A stretch of 64,000 nt of DNA, taken from NCBI RefSeq assembly GCF_007565055.1, contig NC_044556.1, forward strand, positions 138,297,808 through 138,361,807. Direction: 5' to 3'. Positions 49,504-60,959 of the stretch are shown in pieces (position 1 is the first letter of the stretch; each line of letters begins with the position of its first letter). The notes under the pieces were generated by a model. It searched no databases, was not told where the DNA came from, and saw only the letters and a list, made by a program, of their open reading frames with translations. The stretch comes from Rhinopithecus roxellana (taxonomy: Eukaryota; Chordata; Mammalia; Primates; Cercopithecidae). The position numbers and the translations under genes were made by a program.

Positions 49504-49893
49504 CTACTGTGCCATGTAGTATAGTTTGAAGTCAGGTAGCGTGATGCCTCCAACTTTGTTCTTTTGGCTTAGGATTATCTTGGCAATGCCTGCTCTTTTT
49601 TGGTTCCTTCTGAACTTTAAAGTAGTTTTTTCCAATTCTGTGAAGAAAGTCATTGGTAGCTTGATGGGGATGGCATTGAATCTATAAATGACCTTGGGCA
49701 GTATGGCCATTTTCACGATATTGATTCTTCCTATCCATGAGCATGGAATATTCTTCCATTTGTTTGTGTCCTCTCTTATTTCGTTGAGCAGTGGTTTGTA
49801 ATTCTCCTTGAAGAGGTCCTTCACATCCCTTGTAAGTTGGATTCCTAGGTATTTTGTTCTCTTTGAAGCAATTGTGAATGGGAGTTCACTCAT
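49504..49893 (-). pseudogene. L1PA ORF2 fragment downstream of the RT core
   Basis: An open frame of 129 codons encodes a piece of the L1 ORF2 protein just after the reverse-transcriptase active site, with the L1-typical 'TKYLGIQLTRDVKDL' and 'KMAILPKVIYRFNAIPIKLP'. It is separated by stops from the RT core upstream on the minus strand and cannot yield a working protein. Confidence 0.9.
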
Positions 49894-50043
49894 GATTTTT
49901 CTCTCTGTTTGCCTGTTATTGGTGTATAAGAATGCTTATGATTTTTGCACATTGATTTTGTATCCTGAGACTTTGCTGAAGTTGCTTATCAGCTTAAGGA
50001 GATTTTGGGCTGAGATCATGGGGTTTTCTAAATATACAATCAT

Positions 50044-50546
50044 ATCATCTGCAAATGGACAATTTGACTTCCTCTTTTGCTAATTGATTACCCTTTATTT
50101 CTTTGTCCTGACTGATTGCCCTAGCCAGAACTTCCAACACTATGTTGAATAGGAGTGGTGAGAGAGGGCATCCCTGTCTTGTGCCAGTTTTCCAAGGGAA
50201 TGCTTCCCAGTTTTTGCCCATTCAGTATGATATTGGCTGTGGGTTTGTCATAAATAGCTCTTATTATTTTGAGATACGTCCTATCAATACCTAATTTATT
50301 GAGAGGTTTTAGCATGAAGGGCTGTTGAGTTTTGTCAAAGGCCTTTGCTGCATCTCTTGAGATAATCATGTGGTTTTTGTCTTTGGTTCTGTTTATATGC
50401 TGGATTACGTTTATTGATTTGTGTGTGTTGAACCAGCCTTGCATCCCAGGGATGAAGCCCACTTGATTATGGTGGATAAGCTTTTTGATGTGCTGCTGGA
50501 TTTGGTTTGCCAGTATTTCATTGAGGATTTTTGCATTGATGTTCAT
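50044..50546 (-). pseudogene. L1PA ORF2 reverse-transcriptase core fragment
   Basis: The antisense open frame 50121-50546 (141 codons) covers RT fingers and palm ('NQVGFIPGMQGW', 'AAKAFDKTQQPFMLKPLNKL'). The catalytic F-A-D-D motif is still readable at 50044-50055 ('catatcatctgcaaa' on plus), but in a different frame from the 141-codon piece. The copy is inactive: truncated, frameshifted and inverted. Confidence 0.88.
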
Positions 50547-51063
50547 CAGGCATATTGATCTAAAATTCTCTTTTTTTGTGTGTCTCTGCCAGGCTTTGGT
50601 ATCAGGATGATGCTGGCCTCATAAAATGAGTTAGGGAGGATTCCCTCTTTTTCTGTTGATTGGAATAGGTTCAGAAGGAATGGTATCTGCTCCTTCTTGT
50701 ACCTCTGGTAGATTTCGGCTGTGAATCCATCTGGTCCTGAACTTTTTTTGTTTGGTAGGCTATTAATTATTGCCTCAATTTCAGAGCCTGTTATTGGTCT
50801 ATTCAGAGATTCAACTTCTTCTTGGGAGGGTGTATGTGTCCAGAAATTTATCCATTTCTTCTAGATTTTCTAGGTTTTTTTTTTTTTTTTTTTGGCATAG
50901 AGGTGTTTATAGTATTCTCTGATGGTAGTTTGTATTTCTGTGGGATCGGTGGTGATGTCCCCTTTGTCATTTTTTATTATGTCTATCTGATTCTTCTCTC
51001 TTTTCTTCTTTATTAGTCTTGCTAGCAGTCTATCAATTTTGTTGATCTTTTCAAAAAACCAGC

Positions 51064-51531
51064 CCCCTATTTAATAAATGGTGCTGGGAAAACTGGCTAG
51101 CCATATGTAGAAAGCTGAAACTGGATCCCTTCCTTGCGCTTTATACAAAAATTAATACAAGATGGATTAAGGACTTAAATATTAGACCTAAAACCATAAA
51201 AACCCTAGAAGAAAACCTAGGCAATACCATTCAGGACATAGGCATGGGTAAGGACTTCATATCTAAAACACCAAAAGCAATGACAACAAAAGCTAAAATT
51301 GAAAAATGGGATCTAATTAAACTAAAGAGCTTCTGTACAGCAAAAGAAACTACCATCAGAGTGAACAGGCAACCGACAGAATGGGAGAACATTTTTGCAA
51401 TGTACTCATCTGACAAAGGGCTAATATCCAAAATCTACAAAGAACTCAAACAAATTTACGAAAAAAAAAAAAAAAAAAAAAAAAAAAAACGGCATCAAAA
51501 AGTGGGTGAAGGATATGAACAGACACTTCTT
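51064..51531 (+). pseudogene. L1PA ORF2 C-terminal fragment, sense
   Basis: The sense ORF2 C-terminal part runs from 'ggtgctgggaaaactggcta' through the stretch coding 'MGKDFISKTPKAMTTKAKIE' (51244 on) and 'WDLIKLKSFCTAKETTIRVN'. It then runs into an A29 run and the AluYRa. The frame 51244-51750 (168 codons) is this fragment read through A-run and Alu, so its C-terminal third is not L1. Confidence 0.88.
51461..51489 (+). repeat. (A)29 run inside L1 ORF2
   Basis: Twenty-nine A residues stand where L1PA normally has a short A/C-rich 'aaaaaaacaaacaacccc' stretch. Probably an expansion of a naturally A-rich spot; the length is likely unstable or mis-called. Confidence 0.85.
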
Positions 51532-51842
51532 CTTTTTTTTTTTTTTTTTTTTTTGAGACGGAGTCTTGCTCTGTCGCCTGGGCTGGAGTGCAGTGGCCGG
51601 ATCTCAGCTCACTGCAAGCTCCGCCTCCCGGGTTTACGCCATTCTCCTGCCTCAGCCTCCCTGAGTAGCTGGGACTACAGGCGCCCGCCACCTCGCCCGG
51701 CTAGTTTTTTTTTTGTATTTTTTAGTAGAGACGGGGTTTCACCGTGTTAGCCAGGATGGTCTCGATCTCCTGACCTCGTGATCCGCCCGTCTCGGCCTCC
51801 CAAAGTGCTGGGATTACAGGCTTGAGCCACCGCACCCGGCCT
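51532..51842 (-). mobile_element. AluYRa-type, antisense, nested in L1PA
   Basis: A T22 tail, then 'gagacggagtcttgctctgt', 'gtgcagtggccggatctcag', 'acaggcttgagccaccgcac'. Target duplications 'gacacttctt' lie at 51522-51531 and 51843-51852. The L1 sequence resumes without loss. It must be younger than the L1PA. Confidence 0.96.
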
Positions 51843-52664
51843 GACACTTCTTAAAAGAAGACATTCATGCAGCCAACAGACACATGAAAAAATGCTCATC
51901 TTCACTTGTCATCAGAGAAATGCAAATCAAAACCACAATGAGATACCATCTCACAGCAGTTAGAATGGCAATCATTAAAAAGTCAGGAAACAACAGGTGC
52001 TGGAGAGGATGTGGATAAATAGGAACACTTTTACACTGTTGGTGGGACTGTAAACTAATTCAGCCATTGTGGAAGACAGTGTGGCAATTCCTCAAGGATC
52101 TAGAACTAGAAATACCATTTGACCCAGCCATCCCATTTCTGAGTGTGTACCCAAATGATCATAAATCATGTTGCTATAATGACACATGCACACATATGTT
52201 CATTGTGGCACTATTCACAATAGCAAAGACTTAGAATCATCCCAAATCCACTCCATCGATGACAGACTGGATTAAGAAAATGTGGTACATATACACCATG
52301 GAATACTATGCAGCCATAAATAAGGATGAGTTCATGTCCTTTGTAGGGACATGGATGCAGCTGGAAACCATCATTCTCAGCAAACTGTCGCAAGGACAGA
52401 AAACCAAACACTTCATGTTCTCACTCATAGGTGGGAATTGAACAATGAGAACACTTGGACACAGGAAGGGGAGCGTCACACACTGGGGCCTGTCGTGGGG
52501 TGGGGGGAGGGGGGACAGATAGCATTGGGAGATATACCTAATGTAAATGATGATTTAATGGGTGCAGCACACCAACATGGCACATGTATATATATGTAAC
52601 AAACCTGCATGTTGTGCACATTTACCCTAGAACTTAAAGTATAAAAAGAAAAAAGGAGTTTTGG

Positions 52665-52894
52665 AAGTATATTTTCTGTATAATGAGTTGGTAAATGTTA
52701 AGCACATAGAACAGCCCCTGGCTTGTATTTACTATATATGTGCTAACTGTACTTGTTATTATTGATTGGCTGAGAGGATTAGTATTTGTGCCCTGAGAAA
52801 GGTATTAGAGGTACCTAGGAAGCCAACAGAACTTTTATTTTTGTATTATACATCACCTTTTTAGCAGAAACAGATACTAAATATTTACTGTGGT
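52665..52894. other. Unique DNA
   Basis: Nothing recognised between the L1PA and the MLT1-like fragment. Confidence 0.5.
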
Positions 52895-53185
52895 AAATTG
52901 AAAAATACCTCCCCTAAAAGGTATGCATCTTGTAATCCGTATAGACTGTAAATGTAACCTTACATGTGCCCTTCTCCCTGTCTAAGATGGCTCTTTGTAA
53001 CCTTGATTAAGTTAAGAATCTTGAAATGAAGTTATTACTTTGGATTAGCTTTGGGGACCCTAAATGCAATCCCATGTACGCTTATAAGAGGAAGTTAGAT
53101 GGAGATTGTGTTACACAGAGGAGGTAGTATGAAGACAGAGCAGAGAGATTTGAAGATGCTGGCCTTGATGATTAGGTTAGTCTGA
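52895..53185 (+). mobile_element. MLT1-like MaLR LTR fragment, sense
   Basis: 'tatgcatcttgtaatccgta', 'tgtaaatgtaaccttacatg', 'cttgattaagttaagaatct', 'aatgcaatcccatgtacgct', 'tataagaggaagttagatgg' and 'gatgctggccttgatg' match the middle of an MLT1-type LTR. Ends are eroded. Confidence 0.6.
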
Positions 53186-54157
53186 CCACAGTCTGTCCTC
53201 CCACAAAGTTCCTGCTCTAAACCATTGTATAAAATTGTCATCAGGAAAGTGCAGTTCCTTTGACACCTATTAAACTCATTTGTGCTGGAGTGCTCTTACA
53301 TCGCTTTTGTAATATTCTTACATCCAAACACAGGTCCTGCTTTTTAGGGCATCATGACATACTGGAATCTGTAAAGTTGCAGCTGCTTTTCCCTCTTGAG
53401 TGTGAGAAATATTAATAGATATTAATTGCTGCATGCCTACCGTATTCTAGGCCGAGAGAGACAGAAAAATGTCAGGCAGAATAACTTGATCTCCAAAGCT
53501 ACTGCTCTTAATTTCCAGGTAACTCAAATCCAAGCAAATTACCATTAATGCCAACAAAGAGGAGCATCCAAGGTAAAACACATGTTAGGAGATGATCAAC
53601 ATCTATGCCTACATCTATCCATACTCCTGGTCGATGGTATGGGGGAATATGTTATCTTAAATTAGAAGAAGAAACATATTTTCTTATACAATAATTACAC
53701 AGTGTGTTGATTAACACTGAGAGTTACCTCAGTTGGAGTTAGGAAGAAATTTGTTTCCCTATTCAAGTAGTTGGTGATGTCAGATAAAACTCTTGGATTA
53801 AACGATGTTAAACTTCTTAGCTGGGTTTATTTGTTTTGAAAAGTTTTATCATTCACATAATCAACAAGTAGGATAAGAATAGTTTTTTTTTTCAGGTATT
53901 TGTATGATCTATGCATTTTCAAACGTGGCAGAGAAATCAAAGCGTCAAAAAGAAATGTCACCTAGGGTCACATGAAATTATGAAATTACGAAAAAATAGG
54001 AGGGAGGATATTCTAAATATGTCTGTATTCTGATCAAAGGCAATAATGAAATTTCCATCTCCTAGGAAGATGAGTCAATTTGCTGCTAAGAAAGTGCTAA
54101 AATTGTGGAAAAACAATGGGGAATGAAAAAAGTTTATTTTGTTGTTTATTTGATTTT
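53186..54157. other. Unique DNA
   Basis: No gene or repeat recognised. Confidence 0.45.
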
Positions 54158-54174
54158 AAAATTTCTGAGAATCC

Positions 54175-54504
54175 GGCCGGGCGCGGTGGCTCAAGCCTGT
54201 AATCCCAGCACTTTGGGAGGCCGAGACGGGCAGATCACGAGGTCAGGAGATCAAGACCATCCTGGCTAACACAGCGAAACCCCGTCTCTACTAAAAAATA
54301 CAAAAAAGAAAAAAAAAAAAAACAACTATAGCCGGGCGAGGTGGCGGGCGCCTGTAGTCCCAGCTACTCAGGAGGCTGAGGCAGGAGAAATGGCGTAAAC
54401 CCGGGAGGCGGAGCTTGCAGTGAGCTGAGATGCGGCCACTGCACTCCAGCCTGGGCGACAGAGCGAGACTCCGTCTCAAAAAAAAAAAAAAAAAAAGTAT
54501 AAAT
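54175..54504 (+). mobile_element. AluYRa-type, sense
   Basis: 'ggccgggcgcggtggctcaa', 'gggaggccgagacgggcaga' and 'gatgcggccactgcactcca' are the Old World monkey AluYRa bases. A 17-bp exact target duplication 'aaaatttctgagaatcc' is at 54158-54174 and 54505-54521. The middle A-linker is expanded (54302-54323). Antisense open frames inside it are Alu read-through. Confidence 0.97.
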
Positions 54505-54521
54505 AAAATTTCTGAGAATCC

Positions 54522-54924
54522 ATTGCTTGTGGAAATAGAATCTCATTTTTGAAGTAGAATGGAAAGTACATGCCACATTTCTCCTATGTCCAATCAGATA
54601 TCACAGTACCAAAAACTCTACAAGCCAGTTAGATTTTTGACATTTTTTTTTCTGCAGTTGCTCTATGACTTAAACACAAATGGCTCCACAGATGAGACCT
54701 GAGACAGAAGTACTTTCTATGAAATGATAATAATTACAATAATGACGATATTTTATTAGGAGTTCATTATGTGTTTAAAACACATTATGAACACATATCA
54801 ATATACATGTATGTATATGGATATATATACACATATATAAGCAAATACACGCACACATACACATATAGAATCTTAAGTGTGTAAAACACAGAGCAAGTAG
54901 TGGTACTGGTTGGAGAGCATATAA
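54522..54924. other. Unique DNA with TA/CA-rich part
   Basis: 54795-54870 is a mixed 'atatacacatatata' low-complexity stretch. Nothing else recognised. Confidence 0.5.
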
Positions 54925-55150
54925 TCCTTAAGATACTGGTCTTTGAAACCCCAAAGCCTGGCTCATATAATTGCTTTTCAACTTTTTAACTCTGTTACCT
55001 GACAGAAGTCCCTCAATATCTCTGTACGCCAATGTCTTCACCTACAAAATGATGATAATAAGACTATCCTCCTCACTGTTTTGTCATGAGAATTGAGTAA
55101 GCGGTACTTGCAAAACACTTGGAACAGTTCTTGCACCCATCGTTTCTGAT
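54925..55150 (+). mobile_element. MIR, sense
   Basis: 'ctctgttacctgacagaagt', 'ccctcaatatctctgtacgc', 'caatgtcttcacctacaaaa', 'ttttgtcatgagaattgagt' and 'aacacttggaacagttct' follow the MIR order. Confidence 0.78.
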
Positions 55151-55189
55151 AAATTAGAATAAGCTCCGACCAATCTTTTTCACAATCAT

Positions 55190-55312
55190 CTGACATATAT
55201 AGTTTTAATTCTCATTTTATATGTCAAGAAACTGATGGTATTTTCATAAATTTACCAAATTTATATAACCAGGAGGTGGAGATGGAGATGCTGGGATATG
55301 AGCCCAGGTATT
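55190..55312 (-). mobile_element. MIR fragment, antisense
   Basis: 'attctcattttatatgtcaa', 'gaaactgatggtattttcat' and 'ggatatgagcccagg' are the reverse MIR core, so it faces the MIR just upstream. Confidence 0.7.
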
Positions 55313-56599
55313 TTTCTTTCTCTATCAATTAATTCACAATTAGATTTTGTCACTATTAGGATGACCGATGCTGCTAATCAAGCATCATATATTTCTGCTT
55401 CATTTTCCTAATCTGAAAAAGAAAATTATAGTACTTGGAATATGATAACTGCTCAAAGATTAACTCTTACTGTTTTCATAATCGTTAAACTTATTGTTTG
55501 TTCTTTATGATCAAAGGCTTTATCTTGTTATTCACTGTCTCCCCAGCATTCAGTGATAACTAAATCACAAAGAACTTATATCTTTTACATAGCAATTTTT
55601 TAATAAGAACAGAACAGCCACAAACACACACACATGCAGAGAGAGAGAGAAAAAGAGAGAGTATATTAATAAGGGAAATATGCTCAGATATCAGTTACTA
55701 AATAAACAATAATAAACTTTTGGAACACAATCCGCTTGCAGCACCTCTTCCTAATTTTGATAGTTATTGCTCTTTTTTGTTTTTTAAACCTGGCTGTAGT
55801 CCCAGACTTTAATTGCTATTATTTTACAACCTGGCCTTGATTTTACCATAGACACACATCTCTCGGGGTTTTTCTGCCTCAATACACCTCAGCCAACTTG
55901 GCATAAGAAGTGTGTCTGTGGGTCTATGTTGTTCTCACATCTTCACCCATGTTCCAGTCTGTTTGTTAGAAGAGCACCATATTTGATACTTCCCTCTCCT
56001 AACGTGTCTTCTTTTCATTGATTTCAAGTTACCTAATTCCTCCAGCTCAAATAACTTTTACACTGCACTTAATAAGAATAAACTCTCCTATGTAGTTCTA
56101 TTATAGCTGATACTACCCAAAATAATTTCTAGAATGCTTTAAATTATTCAAGAAACATAAGAGTGTGTGCAATAAGTTTAAGAAAACCTACTCTAAGAAG
56201 CGATCTGTTAAAAAAGACAGTTAGAATATCTTACACAAAATATGATGCATATTTTCTAATAAAAATTCTGTCCTTTCAAATCTTAACAATCATATACATA
56301 TTTTGAGCTCAAGGTCAGGGACTTCCGTATTTGTAGTTTGTAGATATAAAATCAGAATTCTACCAAGGCTGGAAATCTTGTTTTCTGATTGCCCAATGTA
56401 AAATTTACTAAAATCAAAGTGCTGATACTAATCATTTCAAAACTGATGTCAAACCTAGAAAAAATAGATTTTATTACTGAAAATGAAAACTTTAACAATT
56501 AATATAATAATTATAATAGCAATCATAGTACTGGAAGTTTTTGCATACATGCACTCCATTTTTACTTCATATTTTATGTACAGTAATTTATCTGTTCAT
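55313..56599. other. Unique AT-rich DNA
   Basis: No gene. A short CA/GA-rich repeat is at 55622-55660. Confidence 0.45.
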
Positions 56600-56757
56600 A
56601 ATTTATAACCTGCTTCACAAATAAGTACTAATATGTCCCGTTTTACACATATAGCCTCATGTGTACAAAAATTAAATGATTTGCCCGAGGTTACATGTGC
56701 TGTATGCAGCAGAGCTGAGATTTTATGCCCTCATCTGCATTCCAAGACTCATGTCTA
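56600..56757 (-). mobile_element. MIR, antisense, split by Alu
   Basis: 'aagtactaatatgtcccgtt', 'aaattaaatgatttgcccga' and 'ggttacatgtgctgtatgca' are the reverse MIR core. The remaining end ('taaactaccat') resumes after the Alu at ~57100. Confidence 0.7.
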
Positions 56758-56767
56758 GATCCTGTGT

Positions 56768-56773
<6 letters not shown>

Positions 56774-56803
<30 letters not shown>

Positions 56804-57083
56804 AGACGGAGTCTCGCTCAGTCGCCCAGGCTGGAGTGCAGTGGCACGATCTCGGCTCACTGCAAGCTCCGCCTCCCGGATTCACGCCATTCTCCTGCCT
56901 CAGCCTCCCAAGTAGCTGGGACTACAAGCGCTCGCCGCCACGCCCGCTATTTTTTTTGCATTTTTAGTAGAGATGGGGTTTCACCGTGTTAGCCAGGATG
57001 GTCTCGATCTCCTGACCTCGTGATCCACCCGTCTCGGCCTCCCAAAGTGCTGGGATTACAGGCTTGAGCCACCGCGCCCGGCT
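56774..57083 (-). mobile_element. AluY (OWM type), antisense
   Basis: A ~29-T tail, then a nearly intact antisense AluY ending 'ggcttgagccaccgcgcccg'. Exact 16-bp target duplication 'gatcctgtgtctcttt' at 56758-56773 and 57084-57099. Open frames on both strands are Alu read-through. Confidence 0.96.
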
Positions 57084-57099
57084 GATCCTGTGTCTCTTT

Positions 57100-57278
57100 A
57101 AACTACCATCTCACTTTCTCCTTCCCTTAATAAGCAAAGACTTTTAAAGGATATGCTTGACTTTCTGTCTCTACTATATCACCTGATAATCTTCCACTGA
57201 AATGGGTCAAATTCAGCCATGCCTCCTGTGTATATGTAAACCTGTTCAGGATGACTCTCTGCTATTCACATACAGAAC
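57100..57278. other. Short unique DNA
   Basis: Nothing recognised beyond the last bases of the split MIR. Confidence 0.4.
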
Positions 57279-58374
<1,096 letters not shown>

Positions 58375-59095
58375 AGTTTCTCACCACGTCCCCCCAACAC
58401 CTGGCAATCACCAATCTGTTTTGTCTTTATGAATGTACTTATCTGGATATTTCATATAAATGGAATCATATGATATGTAGCAAATTATAACAGGCTTTTT
58501 TCACTCAGCATTATATTCTTGGGATTCATCCATACTGTAATCTATCAGTACTTTATTCCTTTTTTGATTAAATAATATTTCATTTTTATGTATACCACCC
58601 TATCAGTTTATTCATTTATTCATTGATGGGCATTTGGAATGTTTCCACCTTTTGGCTATTGTGAATACTGTTGGTACGAACGCTTGTGTAGAAGTAGTTG
58701 TTTGAGTACTTGTTTTCACTTCTTTCGGATATATATCTAGAAGTAGAATTGCCAGGTCATACGTTAATTCTACAATCAACTTTTTGAAGAAGCAACAAAT
58801 TATTTTGTACAGCAGTTGAAACATTTTATCTTCCCACCAGCAATGTACAAATGTTCTTCTGATTTCTCTATATCACCAATGCTTTTAAATTGTTATAGAT
58901 ATCCTAGTGAGTGTGATGTGGTACTTCACTGTGGTTTTGATTTGCAGTTCCCTAATGACTGATGATATAAAACATATTTTCATGTTGTTATTGGCCTTTT
59001 GTATATGTTATTTGATGAAATGTCTATTCAAAGACGTCGTCCAAATCTTAATCGGGTTGACTTTGAGTTGTAAGAGTTCTTTACTAATGTCTGAA
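58375..59095 (-). mobile_element. L1M ORF2/3' fragment, antisense
   Basis: 'ggaatcatatgatatgtagc', 'ttcactcagcattatattct', 'tattcattgatgggcatttg', 'ggctattgtgaatactg', 'ctagtgagtgtgatgtggta', 'ttcactgtggttttgatttg' and 'gaaatgtctattcaaag' are the reverse of an old L1 3' ORF2. The plus frame 58907-59173 and the minus frame 58612-58824 are remnants or shadows. Confidence 0.9.
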
Positions 59096-60768
59096 AAATG
59101 TCACCTACTTAATAAATGTATTGATTCTGAATATGAAACCGTTCGAGATTCCCTTCACTTTCATTTTTTCTAAAAATTCTTATCAAACTTGAAGTAGTCA
59201 TTCCTGGACGTTGTTTATCCGCAGACCCAGCACTATTATTTCTGTATAGTTTCTTATTTGGACATTCTGGTACCGTAATATTGTATTTTTAGGACTGTGT
59301 GCTTACTTTCCTTTATATCCTTTCTCTTCATCCTCAAGTTATATTTAGGAGTGAGACACACTCGTTTCTTTATGCACACTGAAAGAAGTGACCCTTAATC
59401 ATAAAAATCATTTTTTATCATCATTTCCAAAATCATAACATGATGGGTTGTCTTATGTTTGTTTAATATGTCAACTTCATTATCTCCTGCCTGCATTTCC
59501 CTTTCACAAACAATCAAAATATAAAATATAAGGAATTTGAACTTTCATTGTTGAAACTAAGGGAAAAATGTATGTTCTCTAGTAAAGGCAATAAACTCAA
59601 TTTCTTAAAAAGAAAAAGCTTGTCAACTTCTGATGTTCTTTCTCCTATGTGCAGACATCTACCTATAATTAGAAATGTTTTCTCCTTTGAGCTTTTTTCT
59701 TAGCTATATTCTCTGTGTTCCAAAGCTCCCTATTTTGGAATATGATAATGCTACTGACTGAGCAATGTGGGATTTAGGTTTTATTAAAAGGGATCTAACT
59801 ACTTATTTTACATGTCAGCAAAATCACTTTTGCGTGCAAAAAGAAGTACAATAAACTGCAGGAGCCACTTCAAAATCTATCCCATGAGAAGGTCAGTGAA
59901 TATTCTGATATTGGTTAATTAAATGTAAAGCACTTGATTTTAGGACGATGTTTATTTCTCATGACTTTATTACAAGAAAGCATGCATGATGACCACATAC
60001 AATTTAATATACTTGGCTCCTGTGGATGACTCTACATTGGTTTTGTCTCCTTGATGAATGAGTTCACTTAAGAAAATGCTGGTACTTTTCCTGTTGAAGC
60101 CAAGCATATTACATTTAGTCATATGTCTGCAGTAAGAGTGGCAGAGAATATAGAAAGCTTGCATCTGGAAAGAGTTAGTTTTGCTTCCTTTATAATGGCT
60201 CCCAATCATTCTTCCTAAAAAACTTAGCCTTACAGAAAAAGACTAGACTTTCATGCAAAACTCTTGTTAAATTAACAGTTCATCATTTTACAGTATGCTA
60301 TAATAGAACTCTATGTTCAGTCATGTGCATTTGTTCACACTCCTGAAATCTCATTACAAAGTCAGTTTTAGACATATGACTGAGTCTACAGCTACTTACT
60401 TCTTAAAAGAGGACTATGGTTAGTCTCACTTTATTTATCTAATATGCACGCAAAATGTGGTATTATATGACAACTTTATTTCATTTCTCTCTTTTTTTTT
60501 TTTTTTTCAGACTAAGTTTACTTCGGACATATTTAACTTCTTTCCAGGACATTAGTTCTAAGACCCAGAAACTATAAAAACACAATGCCAACTGAAAATT
60601 TCAAAAAAAAATTTGTCTTTTATAATTACTCCCTCTACCCCCCAGCATACATCATATATTTAGATATACAGCAGCTTTGTGAAATCTTTGGAAAACCCAG
60701 TATGTGAAACCAGTTTGCTAACCCATAAAACATTACATACAAACATGGGCGATTTGGAGCTTGAAATT

Positions 60769-60770
<2 letters not shown>
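59096..60770. other. Unique AT-rich DNA
   Basis: No gene. A T-run is at ~60491-60507 and an A-run at ~60602-60610. The minus frame 59970-60209 (79 codons) has no known features. Confidence 0.45.

Positions 60771-60771
<1 letters not shown>

Positions 60772-60812
<41 letters not shown>
60772..60812 (+). repeat. (AC)n microsatellite followed by (GT/TA)n
   Basis: About 20 AC units run directly into 'agtgtgtatatatatg', so the GT part can fold back on the AC part. Confidence 0.97.
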
Positions 60813-60814
<2 letters not shown>

Positions 60815-60959
60815 GTGTATATATATGACTGTATTTAATCACTATCATAATTTAGGGGGTAGAGTAAAACTATTCCATTTTGTAAATATAAAAAAGAGAT
60901 TTTTGTTATTTTTAAAAATAACAATACAATTAACATTTATCACAGTGATTCACCAGTAT

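Larger units (their letters stand above)
49365..52650 (+). mobile_element. L1PA with 5' inversion (twin priming)
   Basis: The left part (49365-~51063) is antisense L1 ORF2. The right part (~51064-52650) is sense L1 from the next ORF2 base onward through the 3'UTR and tail. The inverted piece starts 'gaatcctttccccatt' and the sense piece starts 'ccctatttaataaatggtgc'; in an intact L1 these abut. A 14-bp target duplication 'aaaaggagttttgg' lies at 49351-49364 and 52651-52664. This is the expected product of twin priming during L1 insertion. It contains a later AluYRa (51532-51842), a T20 run (50875-50894) and an A29 run (51461-51489). Confidence 0.96.

Noticed and set aside
51244..51750. 168-codon frame as a single protein
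   Set aside because: It is an L1 ORF2 fragment read through an A29 run and into an antisense Alu.
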